Shown here one piece after another: positions 7,705 to 18,140 of a stretch of 64,000 bases of DNA. The DNA is from an uncultured Pelagibacteraceae bacterium (GTDB lineage Bacteria > Pseudomonadota > Alphaproteobacteria > Pelagibacterales > Pelagibacteraceae): NCBI GenBank assembly GCA_902519255.1, contig CABYIV010000001.1:359164-423163 (forward strand), written 5' to 3'. Under the pieces are notes generated by a model. That model saw only the letters and a program-made list of their open reading frames with translations. It was not told the origin of the DNA and made no database searches. The position numbers were made by a program, and so were the translations under genes. Every line of letters starts with the position of its first letter. The first letter of the stretch is position 1.

Positions 7705-10368
7705 ATGGCAAAAACATTAAACGAGATCAGATCAACTTTTCTAGATTATTTTGAAAAAAATGATCACAAGATAGTTGAGTCTAGCAATTTGGTTCCAAAT
7801 AATGATCCAACATTAATGTTTGCAAATTCAGGCATGGTCCAGTTTAAAAATGTTTTTACTGGATTAGAAAAAAGGGATTATCAAAGAGCTACTACTTCTC
7901 AAAAATGTGTAAGAGCTGGAGGTAAACATAATGATCTTGAAAACGTTGGTTATACTCCAAGACACCATACATTTTTTGAAATGCTTGGAAATTTTTCTTT
8001 CGGAGATTACTTCAAGGAAAGGGGAATTGAACTTGCTTGGAATTTAATTACAAAAGATTTTGGATTAAATAAAGATAGATTATATGTAACAGTATTTCAT
8101 GAAGACGATGAAGCTTTCAATTTTTGGAAGAAAATTGCGGGTTTTAGCGACGATAGAATTATTAGGATAGCAACTTCTGATAATTTTTGGTCAATGGGCG
8201 AAACGGGCCCTTGCGGACCTTGTTCAGAGATATTTTATGATCATGGAGATCATTTAAAAGGTGGTTTACCCGGAACCAAAGATGAGGATGGCGATAGATA
8301 TATTGAGATATGGAATTTAGTCTTCATGCAATTTGAGCAAGTTTCAAAAGATAAAAGAATTAATCTTCCAAAACCTTCTGTAGATACTGGAATGGGTTTA
8401 GAGAGAATTGCAGCATTACTTCAGGGCACACATGATAATTATGAAACAGATCATTTTAAAAAATTAATTAGTTCGATTTCTGAATTTACAAAAGTAAAAC
8501 AAGATGAAAATAATTTATCAAGCTTTAGAGTAATTGCAGATCACCTAAGAGCTAGCTCATTTCTTCTTGCAGAAGGAGTATTGCCTTCAAATGAAGGCAG
8601 AGGCTATGTTCTTAGAAGAATAATGAGAAGAGGAATGAGACATTCTCATTTGTTAGGTTCTAAAGAACCAGTCTTCAATAAAATCTTTGATACATTGAAA
8701 GATGAAATGAAAGGAAATTATCCTGAATTAGAAAGATCAGAGACTTTAATTAAAGAAACATTAAAAATGGAAGAAGAAAAATTTTTAGTGTTACTTGATA
8801 GGGGAATTAAAATTTTGAATGATGAAATTTCAAAAATAAAAAAAGTTTTACCAGGTGAAGTAGCGTTTAAATTATATGATACTTACGGTTTCCCGTTAGA
8901 CTTAACAGAAGATATTTTGAAAAATAAATCTTTGACCGTTGATCAAAATAAATTTGATGAGCTAATGAAAAAGAGCAAAGAACTTGCAAAACAAAACTGG
9001 AAAGGTTCTGGAGATGCCTCTGAAGAAGAAATCTGGTTTGGTATAAAAGATAAAATAGGACATACAGAGTTTCTTGGGTATGAGTTTAACCAATCAGAAG
9101 GAGTGGTGTTATCGATAATTAAAAATAATAAAGAAGCACAAAATATTTCAAAAGGTGAGGAAGGGATAATTTTTACTAATCAAACCCCTTTTTATGGAGA
9201 GTCTGGTGGACAAGTTGGAGATCAAGGAACAATAGTATCTGGTAATTCAGTATTTGAGGTCACAGATACTCAAAAAAAACTTGGAGATCTGTTTTTACAT
9301 CATGGAATTCTAAAATCTGGTGAGATTAAGATTAAAGACTTAGTAGAAATGAAAATAGATATTGAAAGACGTAACAATCTTAAGGCTTATCATTCTGCAA
9401 CTCATTTATTACACGAGTCTTTGAGAAGAACATTGGGAAAACACGTTATGCAGAAAGGATCTTTAGTTGCGCCTGATAGACTAAGATTTGATTTTAGTCA
9501 TATGAAACCAATTACAGAGGATGAGCTGACAATTATTGATAAATTAGTTAATGAATACGTGCAAAACAAAACTGATGTAACTACAAGAATTATGACACCA
9601 AAAGCTGCCATTGAAAAAGGTGCTTTAGCTTTTTTTGGTGAAAAATATGGAGAAGAGGTGAGAGTAGTTTCTATGGGAGCGGAAAATAACTCTTATTTTT
9701 CAACAGAATTATGTGGTGGAACACATGTAAAAAATACAGGTGATATTGGAAAATTTAAAACTGTTAGCCAATCCTCAATAGCTGCTGGAGTTAGAAGGGT
9801 TGAGGCTTTAAGGGACAAACAACTCGAAATATTCTTAAAAAACAAGGAAAAAATGTCAAACCTTTCTGCACAAAAGGATGAAGACAGTATTAAAGAGGTG
9901 TCTGCTCAAATTATTAAATTAGGTGGAAAACCAAATCTAGAAAATAAAGATACGAAAGGATTAATTAAAGACCTTAATAAACAATTAGAACAATTAAATG
10001 TTCAATCAGTTTTAGCTGATAAAACAAAAAACATAATTAAAGATGAAAATATAAATGGCACTCAAGTTAGATTACAAAAAGTTCAAGATTTATCTCCAAA
10101 AGACCTAAGAAAACTTGTTGATGGTGGTAAAAAAGAATTGGGTGAAGGAATAGTAGTAGTATTTGCAAATAAGGATGAGAAAGTTGGTCTTGCTGTAGGT
10201 GTAACAGAAAATTTAACAAATAAATACGATGCAGTTAAATTTGCAAAACTAGGATCTGAAATTATTGGTGGAAAGGGAGGTGGAGGTCGTAAAGATTTTG
10301 CACAGGCTGGAGGGCAAGACTCAAATAAAATCGACGAAGCTTTAGAAAAACTAAAAACCTTAATTTAA
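7705..10368 (+). CDS. alaS: Alanyl-tRNA synthetase
   Basis: The 887-residue protein has the full AlaRS order: class II catalytic domain ([31 protein letters not shown], then [13 protein letters not shown]), the tRNA-recognition region, the editing domain with zinc ligands H563 and H567 (HSATHLLH) and C670/H674 (CGGTH), and a C-terminal C-Ala domain with the glycine-rich [16 protein letters not shown]. It charges tRNA-Ala with alanine and clears mischarged Ser or Gly. It is preceded by the recA terminator and overlaps the convergent icd by 9 bases, leaving no room for a terminator. Confidence 0.99.
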   Translation: MAKTLNEIRSTFLDYFEKNDHKIVESSNLVPNNDPTLMFANSGMVQFKNVFTGLEKRDYQRATTSQKCVRAGGKHNDLENVGYTPRHHTFFEMLGNFSFGDYFKERGIELAWNLITKDFGLNKDRLYVTVFHEDDEAFNFWKKIAGFSDDRIIRIATSDNFWSMGETGPCGPCSEIFYDHGDHLKGGLPGTKDEDGDRYIEIWNLVFMQFEQVSKDKRINLPKPSVDTGMGLERIAALLQGTHDNYETDHFKKLISSISEFTKVKQDENNLSSFRVIADHLRASSFLLAEGVLPSNEGRGYVLRRIMRRGMRHSHLLGSKEPVFNKIFDTLKDEMKGNYPELERSETLIKETLKMEEEKFLVLLDRGIKILNDEISKIKKVLPGEVAFKLYDTYGFPLDLTEDILKNKSLTVDQNKFDELMKKSKELAKQNWKGSGDASEEEIWFGIKDKIGHTEFLGYEFNQSEGVVLSIIKNNKEAQNISKGEEGIIFTNQTPFYGESGGQVGDQGTIVSGNSVFEVTDTQKKLGDLFLHHGILKSGEIKIKDLVEMKIDIERRNNLKAYHSATHLLHESLRRTLGKHVMQKGSLVAPDRLRFDFSHMKPITEDELTIIDKLVNEYVQNKTDVTTRIMTPKAAIEKGALAFFGEKYGEEVRVVSMGAENNSYFSTELCGGTHVKNTGDIGKFKTVSQSSIAAGVRRVEALRDKQLEIFLKNKEKMSNLSAQKDEDSIKEVSAQIIKLGGKPNLENKDTKGLIKDLNKQLEQLNVQSVLADKTKNIIKDENINGTQVRLQKVQDLSPKDLRKLVDGGKKELGEGIVVVFANKDEKVGLAVGVTENLTNKYDAVKFAKLGSEIIGGKGGGGRKDFAQAGGQDSNKIDEALEKLKTLI

Positions 10369-11574
10369 CTTTTGTTTTAAACTTCCATCAATTACATCTA
10401 AAAACTGGTTAGTTGTTAAATATTTTGTAGAAGGACCAATAAGTATTGCCAAATCTTTGGTCATTGATCCTGATTCAACTGAATCAACACATACTTCTTC
10501 AAGTGTTTTGGCAAATTTAATTAATTCATCATTGCTATCTAACTTTCCTCTGTGCGCTAAACCTCTTGTCCACGCAAATATAGATGCAATTGGATTGGTT
10601 GATGTTTCTTTACCTTGCTGATGCATTCTAAAATGTCGAGTTACAGTTCCATGAGCCGCTTCTGCTTCCATTGTTCTACCATCAGGCGCTAATAGAACAC
10701 TTGTCATTAAACCTAAAGAACCATAACCTTGAGCAACAGTGTCTGACTGAACATCACCATCATAATTTTTACAAGCCCAGATATATTTACCATGCCACTT
10801 CATTGCACAAGCAACCATATCATCGATTAGCCTATGTTCATAAGTTATATTATTTTTTTCAAATTCTGATTTAAAATCTTTTTCAAAAACATTTTGAAAT
10901 ATATCTTTAAATCTACCATCATATTTTTTTAGTATGGTATTCTTAGTTGATAAATATACTGGCCATTCTTTAATTAGACCGTAATTGAAACATGACCTTG
11001 CAAAGTCCTCAATTGATTTATCTAAATTATACATTGAAAGAGCAATACCAGGTCCTGGGAAGTCAAATACTTCATATTTTTTTTCATCACTTCCATCTTC
11101 CGATGTCCACTTAACTTCTAATTTACCTTTTCCTGGAACTAAAAAATCTGTAGCTCTATATTGATCACCGAAAGCATGCCTTCCAATAATTAATGGATCC
11201 GTCCAAGATGGGACAAGTTTAGGAATATTTTTACAAATTATTGGTTCTCTAAATACTGTTCCTCCAATAATATTTCTTATTGTTCCATTTGGAGATCTCC
11301 ACATTTTCTTTAATTTAAATTCTTCAACTCTGGCCTCGTCAGGAGTTATAGTAGCGCATTTGATACCTACTCCATTTTTCTTGATTGCATTAGCACAGTC
11401 GATAGTAATTTTGTCATCTGTATCATCCCTGCTTTTCATTCCTAGATCGTAATATTCAATGCCTAAATCTAAATAAGGTAGAATTAATTTGTTTTTGATG
11501 AATTCCCAAATTACTCTTGTCATTTCATCGCCGTCTAGCTCTACAATGGGATTTTTTACCTTAATTTTGCTCAT
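10360..11574 (-). CDS. icd: NADP-dependent isocitrate dehydrogenase (eukaryote-like homodimeric type)
   Basis: I choose the ATG at 11574 ([20 protein letters not shown], 404 residues); the longer frame to 11619 adds 15 residues not seen in the family. The substrate motif [19 protein letters not shown] and the metal/active-site regions ([24 protein letters not shown]) are intact. It oxidises isocitrate to 2-oxoglutarate with NADP in the TCA cycle and is a main NADPH source. The sequence belongs to the subfamily shared with animals rather than the E. coli type. The stop lies inside the end of convergent alaS. psd starts divergently 75 bases from this start codon. Confidence 0.97.
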   Translation of the reverse strand: MSKIKVKNPIVELDGDEMTRVIWEFIKNKLILPYLDLGIEYYDLGMKSRDDTDDKITIDCANAIKKNGVGIKCATITPDEARVEEFKLKKMWRSPNGTIRNIIGGTVFREPIICKNIPKLVPSWTDPLIIGRHAFGDQYRATDFLVPGKGKLEVKWTSEDGSDEKKYEVFDFPGPGIALSMYNLDKSIEDFARSCFNYGLIKEWPVYLSTKNTILKKYDGRFKDIFQNVFEKDFKSEFEKNNITYEHRLIDDMVACAMKWHGKYIWACKNYDGDVQSDTVAQGYGSLGLMTSVLLAPDGRTMEAEAAHGTVTRHFRMHQQGKETSTNPIASIFAWTRGLAHRGKLDSNDELIKFAKTLEEVCVDSVESGSMTKDLAILIGPSTKYLTTNQFLDVIDGSLKQKLN

Positions 11575-11648
11575 TTTTTGATGTATCTTAATAATTGAAT
11601 TTATACTTTTTATATACATATTAATCCAGAATTATCAATTGAACGATT

Positions 11649-12296
11649 ATGATAGACAAAATTTTTCCAAAGATTCATAACGAAGGCTATAAATTTATAG
11701 TAATTTTCGTAGTAGCAACGATCATTCTATATTTCATTCATGGTTTTTTAGGTTTCATAGGTTTGGTCTTAAGTATTTGGTGTTATTATTTTTTTAGAGA
11801 TCCAGAGAGAATTCCAATAAATGATGAGAATTATTTAACAAGTCCTGCTGACGGATTGGTTTTACAAGTTTTAGATACAAACGGACCAAAAGAATTGGGA
11901 CTTGAAAATAAAAAATTTAAGAAAGTAAGTATATTTATGAATGTATTTGACTGTCATGTGAATAGATCTCCATGTTCAGGAAAAATTGAAGAAATTTTAT
12001 ATAAACCAGGAAAATTTATTAATGCATCTCTTGATAAAGCTAGCGAAGACAATGAAAGAAATTATTATAAAATTAAAAATTCTCATGGAGAAGACATAAT
12101 TGTGGTCCAAATAGCAGGACTGGTTGCACGGAGAATAGTAACAGATACCTCAGTTGAAGAAAATGTCGATCAAGGATCTAGAATAGGGATGATTAGATTT
12201 GGAAGTAGAGCAGATTTATATTTTGAAAACTATGAACCATTAGTTAAAGTTAATCAAAGAGCAGTTGCTGGAGAAACATTGATAGCTAAAAGATAA
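11649..12296 (+). CDS. psd: Phosphatidylserine decarboxylase proenzyme (short type)
   Basis: The 215-residue protein has two N-terminal hydrophobic segments (residues 17-45) and the self-cleavage site G185-S186 in IRFGSRADLYF, where the serine becomes the pyruvoyl group of the alpha chain. SPADG, FMNVFDCHVNRSPCSG and QIAGLVARRIV are further family motifs. It converts phosphatidylserine to phosphatidylethanolamine in the inner membrane. pssA, which makes its substrate, starts on the very next base, so the two work as one pathway unit. Confidence 0.97.
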   Translation: MIDKIFPKIHNEGYKFIVIFVVATIILYFIHGFLGFIGLVLSIWCYYFFRDPERIPINDENYLTSPADGLVLQVLDTNGPKELGLENKKFKKVSIFMNVFDCHVNRSPCSGKIEEILYKPGKFINASLDKASEDNERNYYKIKNSHGEDIIVVQIAGLVARRIVTDTSVEENVDQGSRIGMIRFGSRADLYFENYEPLVKVNQRAVAGETLIAKR

Positions 12297-13094
12297 ATGG
12301 AAAATCCAAAAAAGAATATAAGATTAGTATCAAATAAAAATTCAAGAGTTATTTTGCCAAATATCATGACTTTGGTTGGAGTGTGTATTGGCTTGACTTC
12401 AATTAAGTTTGCATTTGATGGAAGATTTGAATTATCAGTTATTGCAGTTTTAATTGCTGCAATCATTGATGGTTTAGATGGAAGAATTGCAAGATTAATT
12501 AAAGCCACATCAAAAGTTGGAAAAGAATTAGACTCATTAACAGATGTAATTAGTTTTGGAGTTGCGCCAGCATTCATAATGTATTTCTGGGCGCTAGATA
12601 ATATCGGCAGATTTGGTTGGTTAATATCTTTAATATATGTGGTTTGTGTTGCCTTAAGACTTGCAAGATTTAATGTTTCAACAGGAGGGGAACCTTCATG
12701 GAGGGATAATTTTTTTGAGGGTATTCCATCACCAGCAGGTGGAGTATTGGTATTAATGCCATTAATTTATAGTTTTAGCGAAGTTCAGTTTATAACTATT
12801 AATAAAAATATTATTGTTCCTTCTTTATTCATTGTTATTTCTGTACTTTTGATAAGTAAAATTCCTACATATTCTTTGAAAAGAATTGTTGTTCCAAGAA
12901 GTACTTCAATATTTCTTTTATTTGGAATAATTTTATTTTTTGGTTTGTTGCTAATATATACCTTTAATACAATTATAATTTCAGGAATTATTTATTTATT
13001 AATGATTCCAGCAAGTTCAATTCATTATTTATTTTTAAAAAAACAAAATAAAGAAAAAGATGATGGCGTTGATCATCACGAAGATATTTTGTAA
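12297..13094 (+). CDS. pssA: CDP-diacylglycerol-serine O-phosphatidyltransferase
   Basis: The 265-residue integral membrane protein carries the CDP-alcohol phosphotransferase signature: D61-G62-R-I-A-R66 with G75, D79 and D83, the aspartates that bind metal and the CDP moiety. About seven hydrophobic helices follow. It joins serine to CDP-diacylglycerol to make phosphatidylserine, which Psd just upstream decarboxylates. Gene spacing is zero bases upstream and one base of overlap downstream with the glycosyltransferase. The C-terminal tail is charged and histidine-rich (KDDGVDHHEDIL). Confidence 0.97.
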   Translation: MENPKKNIRLVSNKNSRVILPNIMTLVGVCIGLTSIKFAFDGRFELSVIAVLIAAIIDGLDGRIARLIKATSKVGKELDSLTDVISFGVAPAFIMYFWALDNIGRFGWLISLIYVVCVALRLARFNVSTGGEPSWRDNFFEGIPSPAGGVLVLMPLIYSFSEVQFITINKNIIVPSLFIVISVLLISKIPTYSLKRIVVPRSTSIFLLFGIILFFGLLLIYTFNTIIISGIIYLLMIPASSIHYLFLKKQNKEKDDGVDHHEDIL

Positions 13095-14008
13095 TGAAAG
13101 AGAATGTAATTATTTCTCTAGCAGATTCTAATTACTTTGAATTGCTAAATGAATTAATAGACTCTATTAAACAATTCAATCACAGTGAAAAGGTTGCCAT
13201 TTGTATACTTGATGCGGGTTTAACAGATGAACAAACCACTCTTCTAAAAAATAAAGTAGACGAGATCAAAAAAGCTGAATGGGATATTGAGGTTCCACAA
13301 TCTAAAGTTAAAGGTAAAGAGTGGTTAAAAAGTCAGGTATCAAGAGCGTTTCTTCCAAAATATTTTCCAAACTATAAAAAATACCTGTGGATCGATTGTG
13401 ATGCTTGGGTTCAAGATTGGAGTTCAATAGACTTATATTTTAAGGCTTGTGATAATGGCAAACTAGGCATTACCCAGACAATGACACCTGGATATAGAAT
13501 ATTAAGTAACGTTAATTGGTTGTTTGGAAAATTAGCCATTATAAAATCTCAAAATTTTAAACATGCTATTAAATCTAAAATTGATATTAATAAAGCAAGA
13601 AAGTTAGCATTTGCTCCGCATATTAATATTGGTGTTTTCTCATTAGAAAAAGACTCTAATTGTTGGAATATTTGGCAAAAAAATTTAAAAACTACTCTTA
13701 GTCATGGCCAAATATTTGGTTCAGAGCAACTAGCAATAAATATATGTGTATATATTGATAATGTAGATGTTGAATTTCTTCCTCATAATTGCAACTGGCT
13801 GGCTAGCAACTTACTTCCAAAGTTTGATGAAAAGAATAAAATTTTCGTGGAACCTTTTTTACCAAATCATAAAATTGGAATTATACATTTGGCTAGTGGA
13901 ATTAAAGTAAATGATAAAGATATGAGAAACGAGAAAAATCTAGAGATAGAATTAAATACTTTGGATAATAATAAAATCTCAAAATCTTTAAGGTTCAAAA
14001 CTAATTGA
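13094..14008 (+). CDS. GT8-like nucleotide-sugar glycosyltransferase
   Basis: The 304-residue soluble protein has a GT-A-like N-terminus (VIISLADSNYFELLNELIDS) and a DxD metal motif D101-C-D103 in YLWIDCDAWVQDW, after a region with RAFLPKYFP that resembles GT8 enzymes. A histidine near the end (GIIHLASGIK) matches the third metal ligand position of GT8. The target sugar and acceptor are unknown. It begins on the last base of pssA, so it is co-transcribed with phospholipid synthesis, and its stop overlaps the rlmE start. A role in glycolipid or surface-glycan synthesis is inferred from context only. Confidence 0.7.
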   Translation: MKENVIISLADSNYFELLNELIDSIKQFNHSEKVAICILDAGLTDEQTTLLKNKVDEIKKAEWDIEVPQSKVKGKEWLKSQVSRAFLPKYFPNYKKYLWIDCDAWVQDWSSIDLYFKACDNGKLGITQTMTPGYRILSNVNWLFGKLAIIKSQNFKHAIKSKIDINKARKLAFAPHINIGVFSLEKDSNCWNIWQKNLKTTLSHGQIFGSEQLAINICVYIDNVDVEFLPHNCNWLASNLLPKFDEKNKIFVEPFLPNHKIGIIHLASGIKVNDKDMRNEKNLEIELNTLDNNKISKSLRFKTN

Positions 14009-14616
14009 AAAAAAATAAAATCTCAAAAAATTGGATTAATAAGCAGAGAAGAGATATTTATGTTAGACAATCAAAAGTTGAAGGATATAGATCAAGAGCC
14101 GTTTATAAATTAAAGGAAATTAACGAAAAATTTAAATTTTTAAAAAATAATATATCAGTAATAGATCTTGGAGCTGCTCCTGGAAGTTGGTCTCAATATA
14201 TATCAAGTAATTTAAAATGTAATAAGCATTTAGCAATAGATTTAAAAGAAATAGAAGAAATAAAGAATGTAAAAATTTTAAAAGGAGATTTTACGGATAT
14301 TGAGCAACAAAATAAAATTAATAATTATTTTGGTGGAAAAATTGACCTAATTATTTCAGATATGGCAGTTAATACTACGGGAAATAAAAATCTAGACTCT
14401 ATGGTAACTGGAGAATTAGTTTTAGAAGCTTTGGATTTCGCTACAAAAATGATGAAGCCAAATGGCTATTTTGTCTCAAAATTATTTATGGGAACTTCAT
14501 TTAATGAGATAATTGCATTTTCAAAAAAAAATTTTGCAAAATTTAATGTCTATAAGCCTCCAGCAAGTAGAAAAGACTCTAAAGAAAGTTTTTTAATCTG
14601 CAAAAATTTAAGATAG
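14005..14616 (+). CDS. rlmE: 23S rRNA 2'-O-methyltransferase RlmE (FtsJ)
   Basis: The 203-residue protein has the SAM-binding motif VIDLGAAPGSWSQY (residues 52-65) and the catalytic tetrad K35 (RSRAVYKL), D119 (IISDMA), K159 (VSKLF) and E194 (KESFLI). It methylates the ribose of U2552 (E. coli numbering) in the large ribosomal subunit. The start codon is TTG, and its last two bases form the TGA stop of the preceding glycosyltransferase, so translation is probably by termination-reinitiation. No ATG lies nearer the conserved N-terminus, which supports the TTG choice. Confidence 0.95.
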   Translation: MKKNKISKNWINKQRRDIYVRQSKVEGYRSRAVYKLKEINEKFKFLKNNISVIDLGAAPGSWSQYISSNLKCNKHLAIDLKEIEEIKNVKILKGDFTDIEQQNKINNYFGGKIDLIISDMAVNTTGNKNLDSMVTGELVLEALDFATKMMKPNGYFVSKLFMGTSFNEIIAFSKKNFAKFNVYKPPASRKDSKESFLICKNLR

Positions 14617-14653
14617 ATACTTTCATTTTTTTAAGAATCGTTTATATAAGGAC

Positions 14654-15718
14654 ATGGATCCTATCAAAGAAGCGCTCACTTTCGATGATGTAACTTTAGC
14701 ACCAAATTATTCTGAAATTTTACCTTCAGAAGTAAAGACAGAAGTTAAATTATCAAAACACTTAAATATTTCTATACCCCTTCTAACTTCAGCAATGGAT
14801 ACTGTCACAGAGTCTAATATGGCTATTTCAATCGGTAAAAAGGGTGGAATAGGTGTTATACATAGAAATTTATCAATAAATGATCAGATAAAAGAAATAA
14901 GAAAAGTAAAAGCAAAAAAAATGTTAGTTGGTGCAGCTGTTGGTGCAAGTTTAAACGAACACATAAGAGCTCAAAAGATTTTAAAAGAAAATATCGATTT
15001 AATTGTTGTTGATACAGCTCATGGCCACACAAAAAAAGTAGCTGAAATAATAAAAAAAATTAAAAAAATTAAACCAACTAGAACAGCTTTATGTGCAGGT
15101 AATATTGCTACAGCAGAAGCAGCTAAATTTCTGATTAAGCAAGGAGTAGATATTATAAAAGTTGGAATTGGACCAGGATCTATATGCACTACAAGATTAG
15201 TTGCGGGAATTGGAGTTCCACAGTTAAGTGCAATTTTAGATGTAAAAAAAGGTATGGGCAAAAGTAAAACAACATTAATAGCTGATGGAGGTATCAAATT
15301 TTCTGGGGATATTGCAAAAGCACTTGCAGCAGGAGCAGATGCGGTGATGATTGGATCATTATTTGCAGGAACAGATCAGGCTCCAGGTAGAATTATAAAA
15401 AGAGGTGGTAAATTATTTAAAAGTTTTAGGGGCATGGGATCTATTGGAGCAATGAATAAAGGATCAGCAGATAGATATTTTCAATCAAAACAAAAAGATA
15501 CTTCAAAATATGTAGCAGAAGGTGTTGAAGGATTTGTTAAATACAAAGGCACGGTTGAAAAAATAATCTACCAACTAGTAGGGGGTTTAAAATCATCAAT
15601 GGGATACTTAGGTGCAAAAAGAATTAAAGATCTTAGAAAAAAACCAAAATTTGTCAAAATTACTAAAGCAGGTTTTTATGAAAGTATGGTACATAACATA
15701 GACCAAATAAAAAGATGA
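14654..15718 (+). CDS. guaB: IMP dehydrogenase lacking the CBS regulatory domains
   Basis: At 354 residues this is about 130 shorter than normal IMPDH. The catalytic barrel is complete: LTFDDVTLAPNYSE at the start, nucleophile C178 in GPGSICTTR, GVPQ, and the GGLKSSMGYLGA end. Where two CBS domains normally sit, the chain goes straight from NDQIKEIRKVKAKK (to about residue 89) to MLVGAAVGAS, so the Bateman module is missing cleanly. It oxidises IMP to XMP, the first committed step to GMP. Loss of CBS should remove adenine/guanine nucleotide feedback. guaA follows after a small TPR gene that overlaps this stop by 4 bases. Confidence 0.96.
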   Translation: MDPIKEALTFDDVTLAPNYSEILPSEVKTEVKLSKHLNISIPLLTSAMDTVTESNMAISIGKKGGIGVIHRNLSINDQIKEIRKVKAKKMLVGAAVGASLNEHIRAQKILKENIDLIVVDTAHGHTKKVAEIIKKIKKIKPTRTALCAGNIATAEAAKFLIKQGVDIIKVGIGPGSICTTRLVAGIGVPQLSAILDVKKGMGKSKTTLIADGGIKFSGDIAKALAAGADAVMIGSLFAGTDQAPGRIIKRGGKLFKSFRGMGSIGAMNKGSADRYFQSKQKDTSKYVAEGVEGFVKYKGTVEKIIYQLVGGLKSSMGYLGAKRIKDLRKKPKFVKITKAGFYESMVHNIDQIKR

Positions 15719-16149
15719 TAAAAAAAACTACCTTAGCAATAATTTTACTTTTTACTTTAATTTTTAATGTTAACGCGGAGAAAGTTAATTTTTTTGATGA
15801 AGCAAAAAATCTTTATGAAAATGAAAAATATGAAGACTCAAAATTTTTATTTCAAAGAAATATTGTATATAATCCCAAAGACTCAAAGTCATATCTATAT
15901 TTAGCAAAAATATTTAAAAATGAAGAAAACAAAACAGAACTGGAAAAAAATATAAATACAGTCTTACTACTCGAGCCAAACAACGAAGAGGCAATGTATC
16001 TATTAATAGATATTGAGTTAGAAAGATCTAATTTTTCTAAAGCAGAGGAACTTAGAGAAGATTTTAAGAAAATATGCTCGAACCTTTGTGATAAAATCGC
16101 GTCTATTAACAAACGCCTAAAAGAGTTTGAAAAAAAAGATGCGTCTTGA
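15715..16149 (+). CDS. Exported small TPR-repeat protein between guaB and guaA
   Basis: The 144-residue protein has a signal peptide ([22 protein letters not shown]) and then about three TPR-like helix pairs, for instance [30 protein letters not shown] and [25 protein letters not shown] scaffolds mediate protein contacts; in the periplasm they often serve envelope assembly. The gene overlaps guaB by 4 bases and guaA by 11, so it is locked into the guanine-nucleotide operon, although an exported protein has no obvious part in GMP synthesis. The function is unknown. Confidence 0.75.
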   Translation: MIKKTTLAIILLFTLIFNVNAEKVNFFDEAKNLYENEKYEDSKFLFQRNIVYNPKDSKSYLYLAKIFKNEENKTELEKNINTVLLLEPNNEEAMYLLIDIELERSNFSKAEELREDFKKICSNLCDKIASINKRLKEFEKKDAS

Positions 16150-17698
16150 AAATAATCTAGATAAAATTTTAATAATCGATTTTGGGTCTCAGTTTACACA
16201 ATTAATTGCAAGAAAAGTAAGAGAATTAAATGTTTTTTGTGAAATTATAAGTCACAACAAACTTAAAGACTACAAAAATGAAAAAAATGTCAAAGGCATC
16301 GTTTTATCAGGCGGTCCCTTAAATGTTTATCAAAATAAAAAAGTTAAATTCAATAGAAGTATATTAAGTTTAAATATTCCAATTTTAGGTATTTGTTTTG
16401 GCCACCAGATAATCTCTAAAGAATTAGGAGGTAAAGTAAAACGAGCAAAATCAAGAGAATTCGGGTTAGCAAAAGTTACAAAATTAAAAAAAAGCGCTTT
16501 AACCGAAAATTTCTTTTCAAAAAAATCTACCAATGTATGGATGAGCCATGGAGATGAGGTAATTAAATTACCTAAAGGTTTTAAAGTTATAGCAAAATCC
16601 TCAAATTCGAAATTATGCATGATAGAAAATGTAAAAAATAAAATATATGGCATACAGTTTCATCCAGAAGTTTCCCATACAGTTAAAGGCAAAGTAATAT
16701 TAAAAAACTTTGTAATTAAAATTTGTAAAATTAAAAAAAATTGGACATCAAAAAATCAAAAATCCAAACTTATGCAACAAATTAAAGAACAAGTTGGAAA
16801 TTCTAAAGTAATTTGTGCATTATCTGGTGGAGTAGATAGTAGTGTAGTAGCAAAATTAATTAGTAATGCGATTGGAAAAAACTTAACTTGTATATTCGTT
16901 AATACTGGTCTGCTCAGAAAAAACGAGGAAAAACAAGTAGTAAATACTTTTAGAAAAAAATTTAAATTGAATTTAATTTATGTAAATGCTGAACAATTAT
17001 TTGTAAGCAAATTAAAAAACGTAACAGATCCAGAAAAAAAAAGAAAAATTATTGGAAATTTATTTATCAAACTTTTTGAAAAATACGCAAAAAAAATAAA
17101 AAATGTAAAATTTTTGGCTCAAGGAACTCTATACCCTGATTTAATTGAAAGTAAGTCTGTAACAGGAAGTCAAACGTCAAAAATTAAGTCTCATCATAAT
17201 GTTGGTGGTCTACCGAAAAGGATGAAATTAAAATTGGTTGAGCCATTGAAGTATTTATTTAAAGATGAAGTTAGAATGTTAGGTCTAGAATTAAATTTAA
17301 GTAAAGAAATTATTTCTAGACATCCTTTTCCTGGTCCTGGTTTAGCAATTAGAATGCCAGGCATAATTACTAAAGAAAAAATAAAAATTTTAAAAGAAGC
17401 AGATAATTATTTTGTAAATGCATTAAGAGAACACAATCTATATCATAAGATATGGCAGGCTTATGCTGCATTACTACCTGTTAAAACTGTTGGTGTTATG
17501 GGAGACAATAGAACCTATGAATATTTATGCTTGCTTAGAGCAATAACATCTGAAGATGGGATGACAGCGGATTATTTTCAATTTAATAAATCATTTATGC
17601 AAATGGTATCGAATAAAATAGTTAATAATATTCGAGGTATAAATAGAGTAGTTTATGATGTGACTTCTAAACCACCAAGTACTATTGAACTAGAATAG
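16139..17698 (+). CDS. guaA: GMP synthase (glutamine-hydrolysing)
   Basis: I take the ATG at 16139 ([18 protein letters not shown], 519 residues); the longer frame begins at a TTG at 16127. The class I amidotransferase domain has its nucleophile C86 in GICFGHQ and the His-Glu pair in FHPEVSHT. The ATP pyrophosphatase loop SGGVDSS starts at residue 229, and the C-terminal dimerisation domain ends [11 protein letters not shown]. It converts XMP to GMP using glutamine and ATP. Lysine is heavily used compared with orthologues, as expected in this AT-rich genome. The start overlaps the TPR gene by 11 bases. Confidence 0.98.
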   Translation: MRLENNLDKILIIDFGSQFTQLIARKVRELNVFCEIISHNKLKDYKNEKNVKGIVLSGGPLNVYQNKKVKFNRSILSLNIPILGICFGHQIISKELGGKVKRAKSREFGLAKVTKLKKSALTENFFSKKSTNVWMSHGDEVIKLPKGFKVIAKSSNSKLCMIENVKNKIYGIQFHPEVSHTVKGKVILKNFVIKICKIKKNWTSKNQKSKLMQQIKEQVGNSKVICALSGGVDSSVVAKLISNAIGKNLTCIFVNTGLLRKNEEKQVVNTFRKKFKLNLIYVNAEQLFVSKLKNVTDPEKKRKIIGNLFIKLFEKYAKKIKNVKFLAQGTLYPDLIESKSVTGSQTSKIKSHHNVGGLPKRMKLKLVEPLKYLFKDEVRMLGLELNLSKEIISRHPFPGPGLAIRMPGIITKEKIKILKEADNYFVNALREHNLYHKIWQAYAALLPVKTVGVMGDNRTYEYLCLLRAITSEDGMTADYFQFNKSFMQMVSNKIVNNIRGINRVVYDVTSKPPSTIELE

Positions 17699-17718
17699 AA
17701 ATAAATTATAATTTTACT

Positions 17719-18138
17719 ATGAAATATTTGCACACAATGATCAGAATTTCTAATATTCAGGAGTCGTTAAAATTTTTTTGTGATGGACTGGGTTTAAAAG
17801 AGACAAAAAGAATGGAAAATGAAAAAGGCAGATATACATTAATTTTTTTAGCTGCACCAAACGACAATAATGCAGAAATTGAACTAACTTATAATTGGGA
17901 CGGTGACAATTTAGGAGAGGGATCTAGAAATTTTGGTCACTTAGCTTATAGAGTTAAAAATATATACGAGATATGTCAAAGACTAATGGATATGGGTTAT
18001 ACAATTAATAGACCACCTAGAGATGGTCATATGGCATTTGTGAAATCACCAGATAAAATATCAATTGAAATACTTCAGGAGGGAAATCTTCCTCCTAAAG
18101 AGCCCTGGTCATCAATGGAAAATACTGGAACTTGGTAA
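17719..18138 (+). CDS. gloA: Glyoxalase I-like VOC metalloenzyme
   Basis: The 139-residue protein has two VOC half-modules. Candidate metal ligands are H5 (YLHTMIRI), the glutamate in AEIELTYNW, H74 (NFGHLAYRV) and the glutamate of SIEILQ, the H-E-H-E set of lactoylglutathione lyase. ELTYNW and GFGHI-like stretches are specific to glyoxalase I. It would convert the methylglyoxal-glutathione hemithioacetal to S-lactoylglutathione, and glutathione synthesis genes are present at 49-51 kb. It follows guaA by 20 bases and ends 2 bases from the convergent TerC-like gene. Confidence 0.85.
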   Translation: MKYLHTMIRISNIQESLKFFCDGLGLKETKRMENEKGRYTLIFLAAPNDNNAEIELTYNWDGDNLGEGSRNFGHLAYRVKNIYEICQRLMDMGYTINRPPRDGHMAFVKSPDKISIEILQEGNLPPKEPWSSMENTGTW

Positions 18139-18140
18139 TA

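Noticed and set aside
10671..10874. Plus-strand frame opposite icd
   Set aside because: Histidine- and tyrosine-rich antisense shadow of a conserved enzyme.
10966..11619. Upstream extension of icd to 11619
   Set aside because: The 15 extra residues are outside the conserved family start [18 protein letters not shown].
15852..16112. Minus-strand frame of 86 codons opposite the TPR gene
   Set aside because: Antisense shadow; the TPR frame has a signal peptide and repeat pattern.
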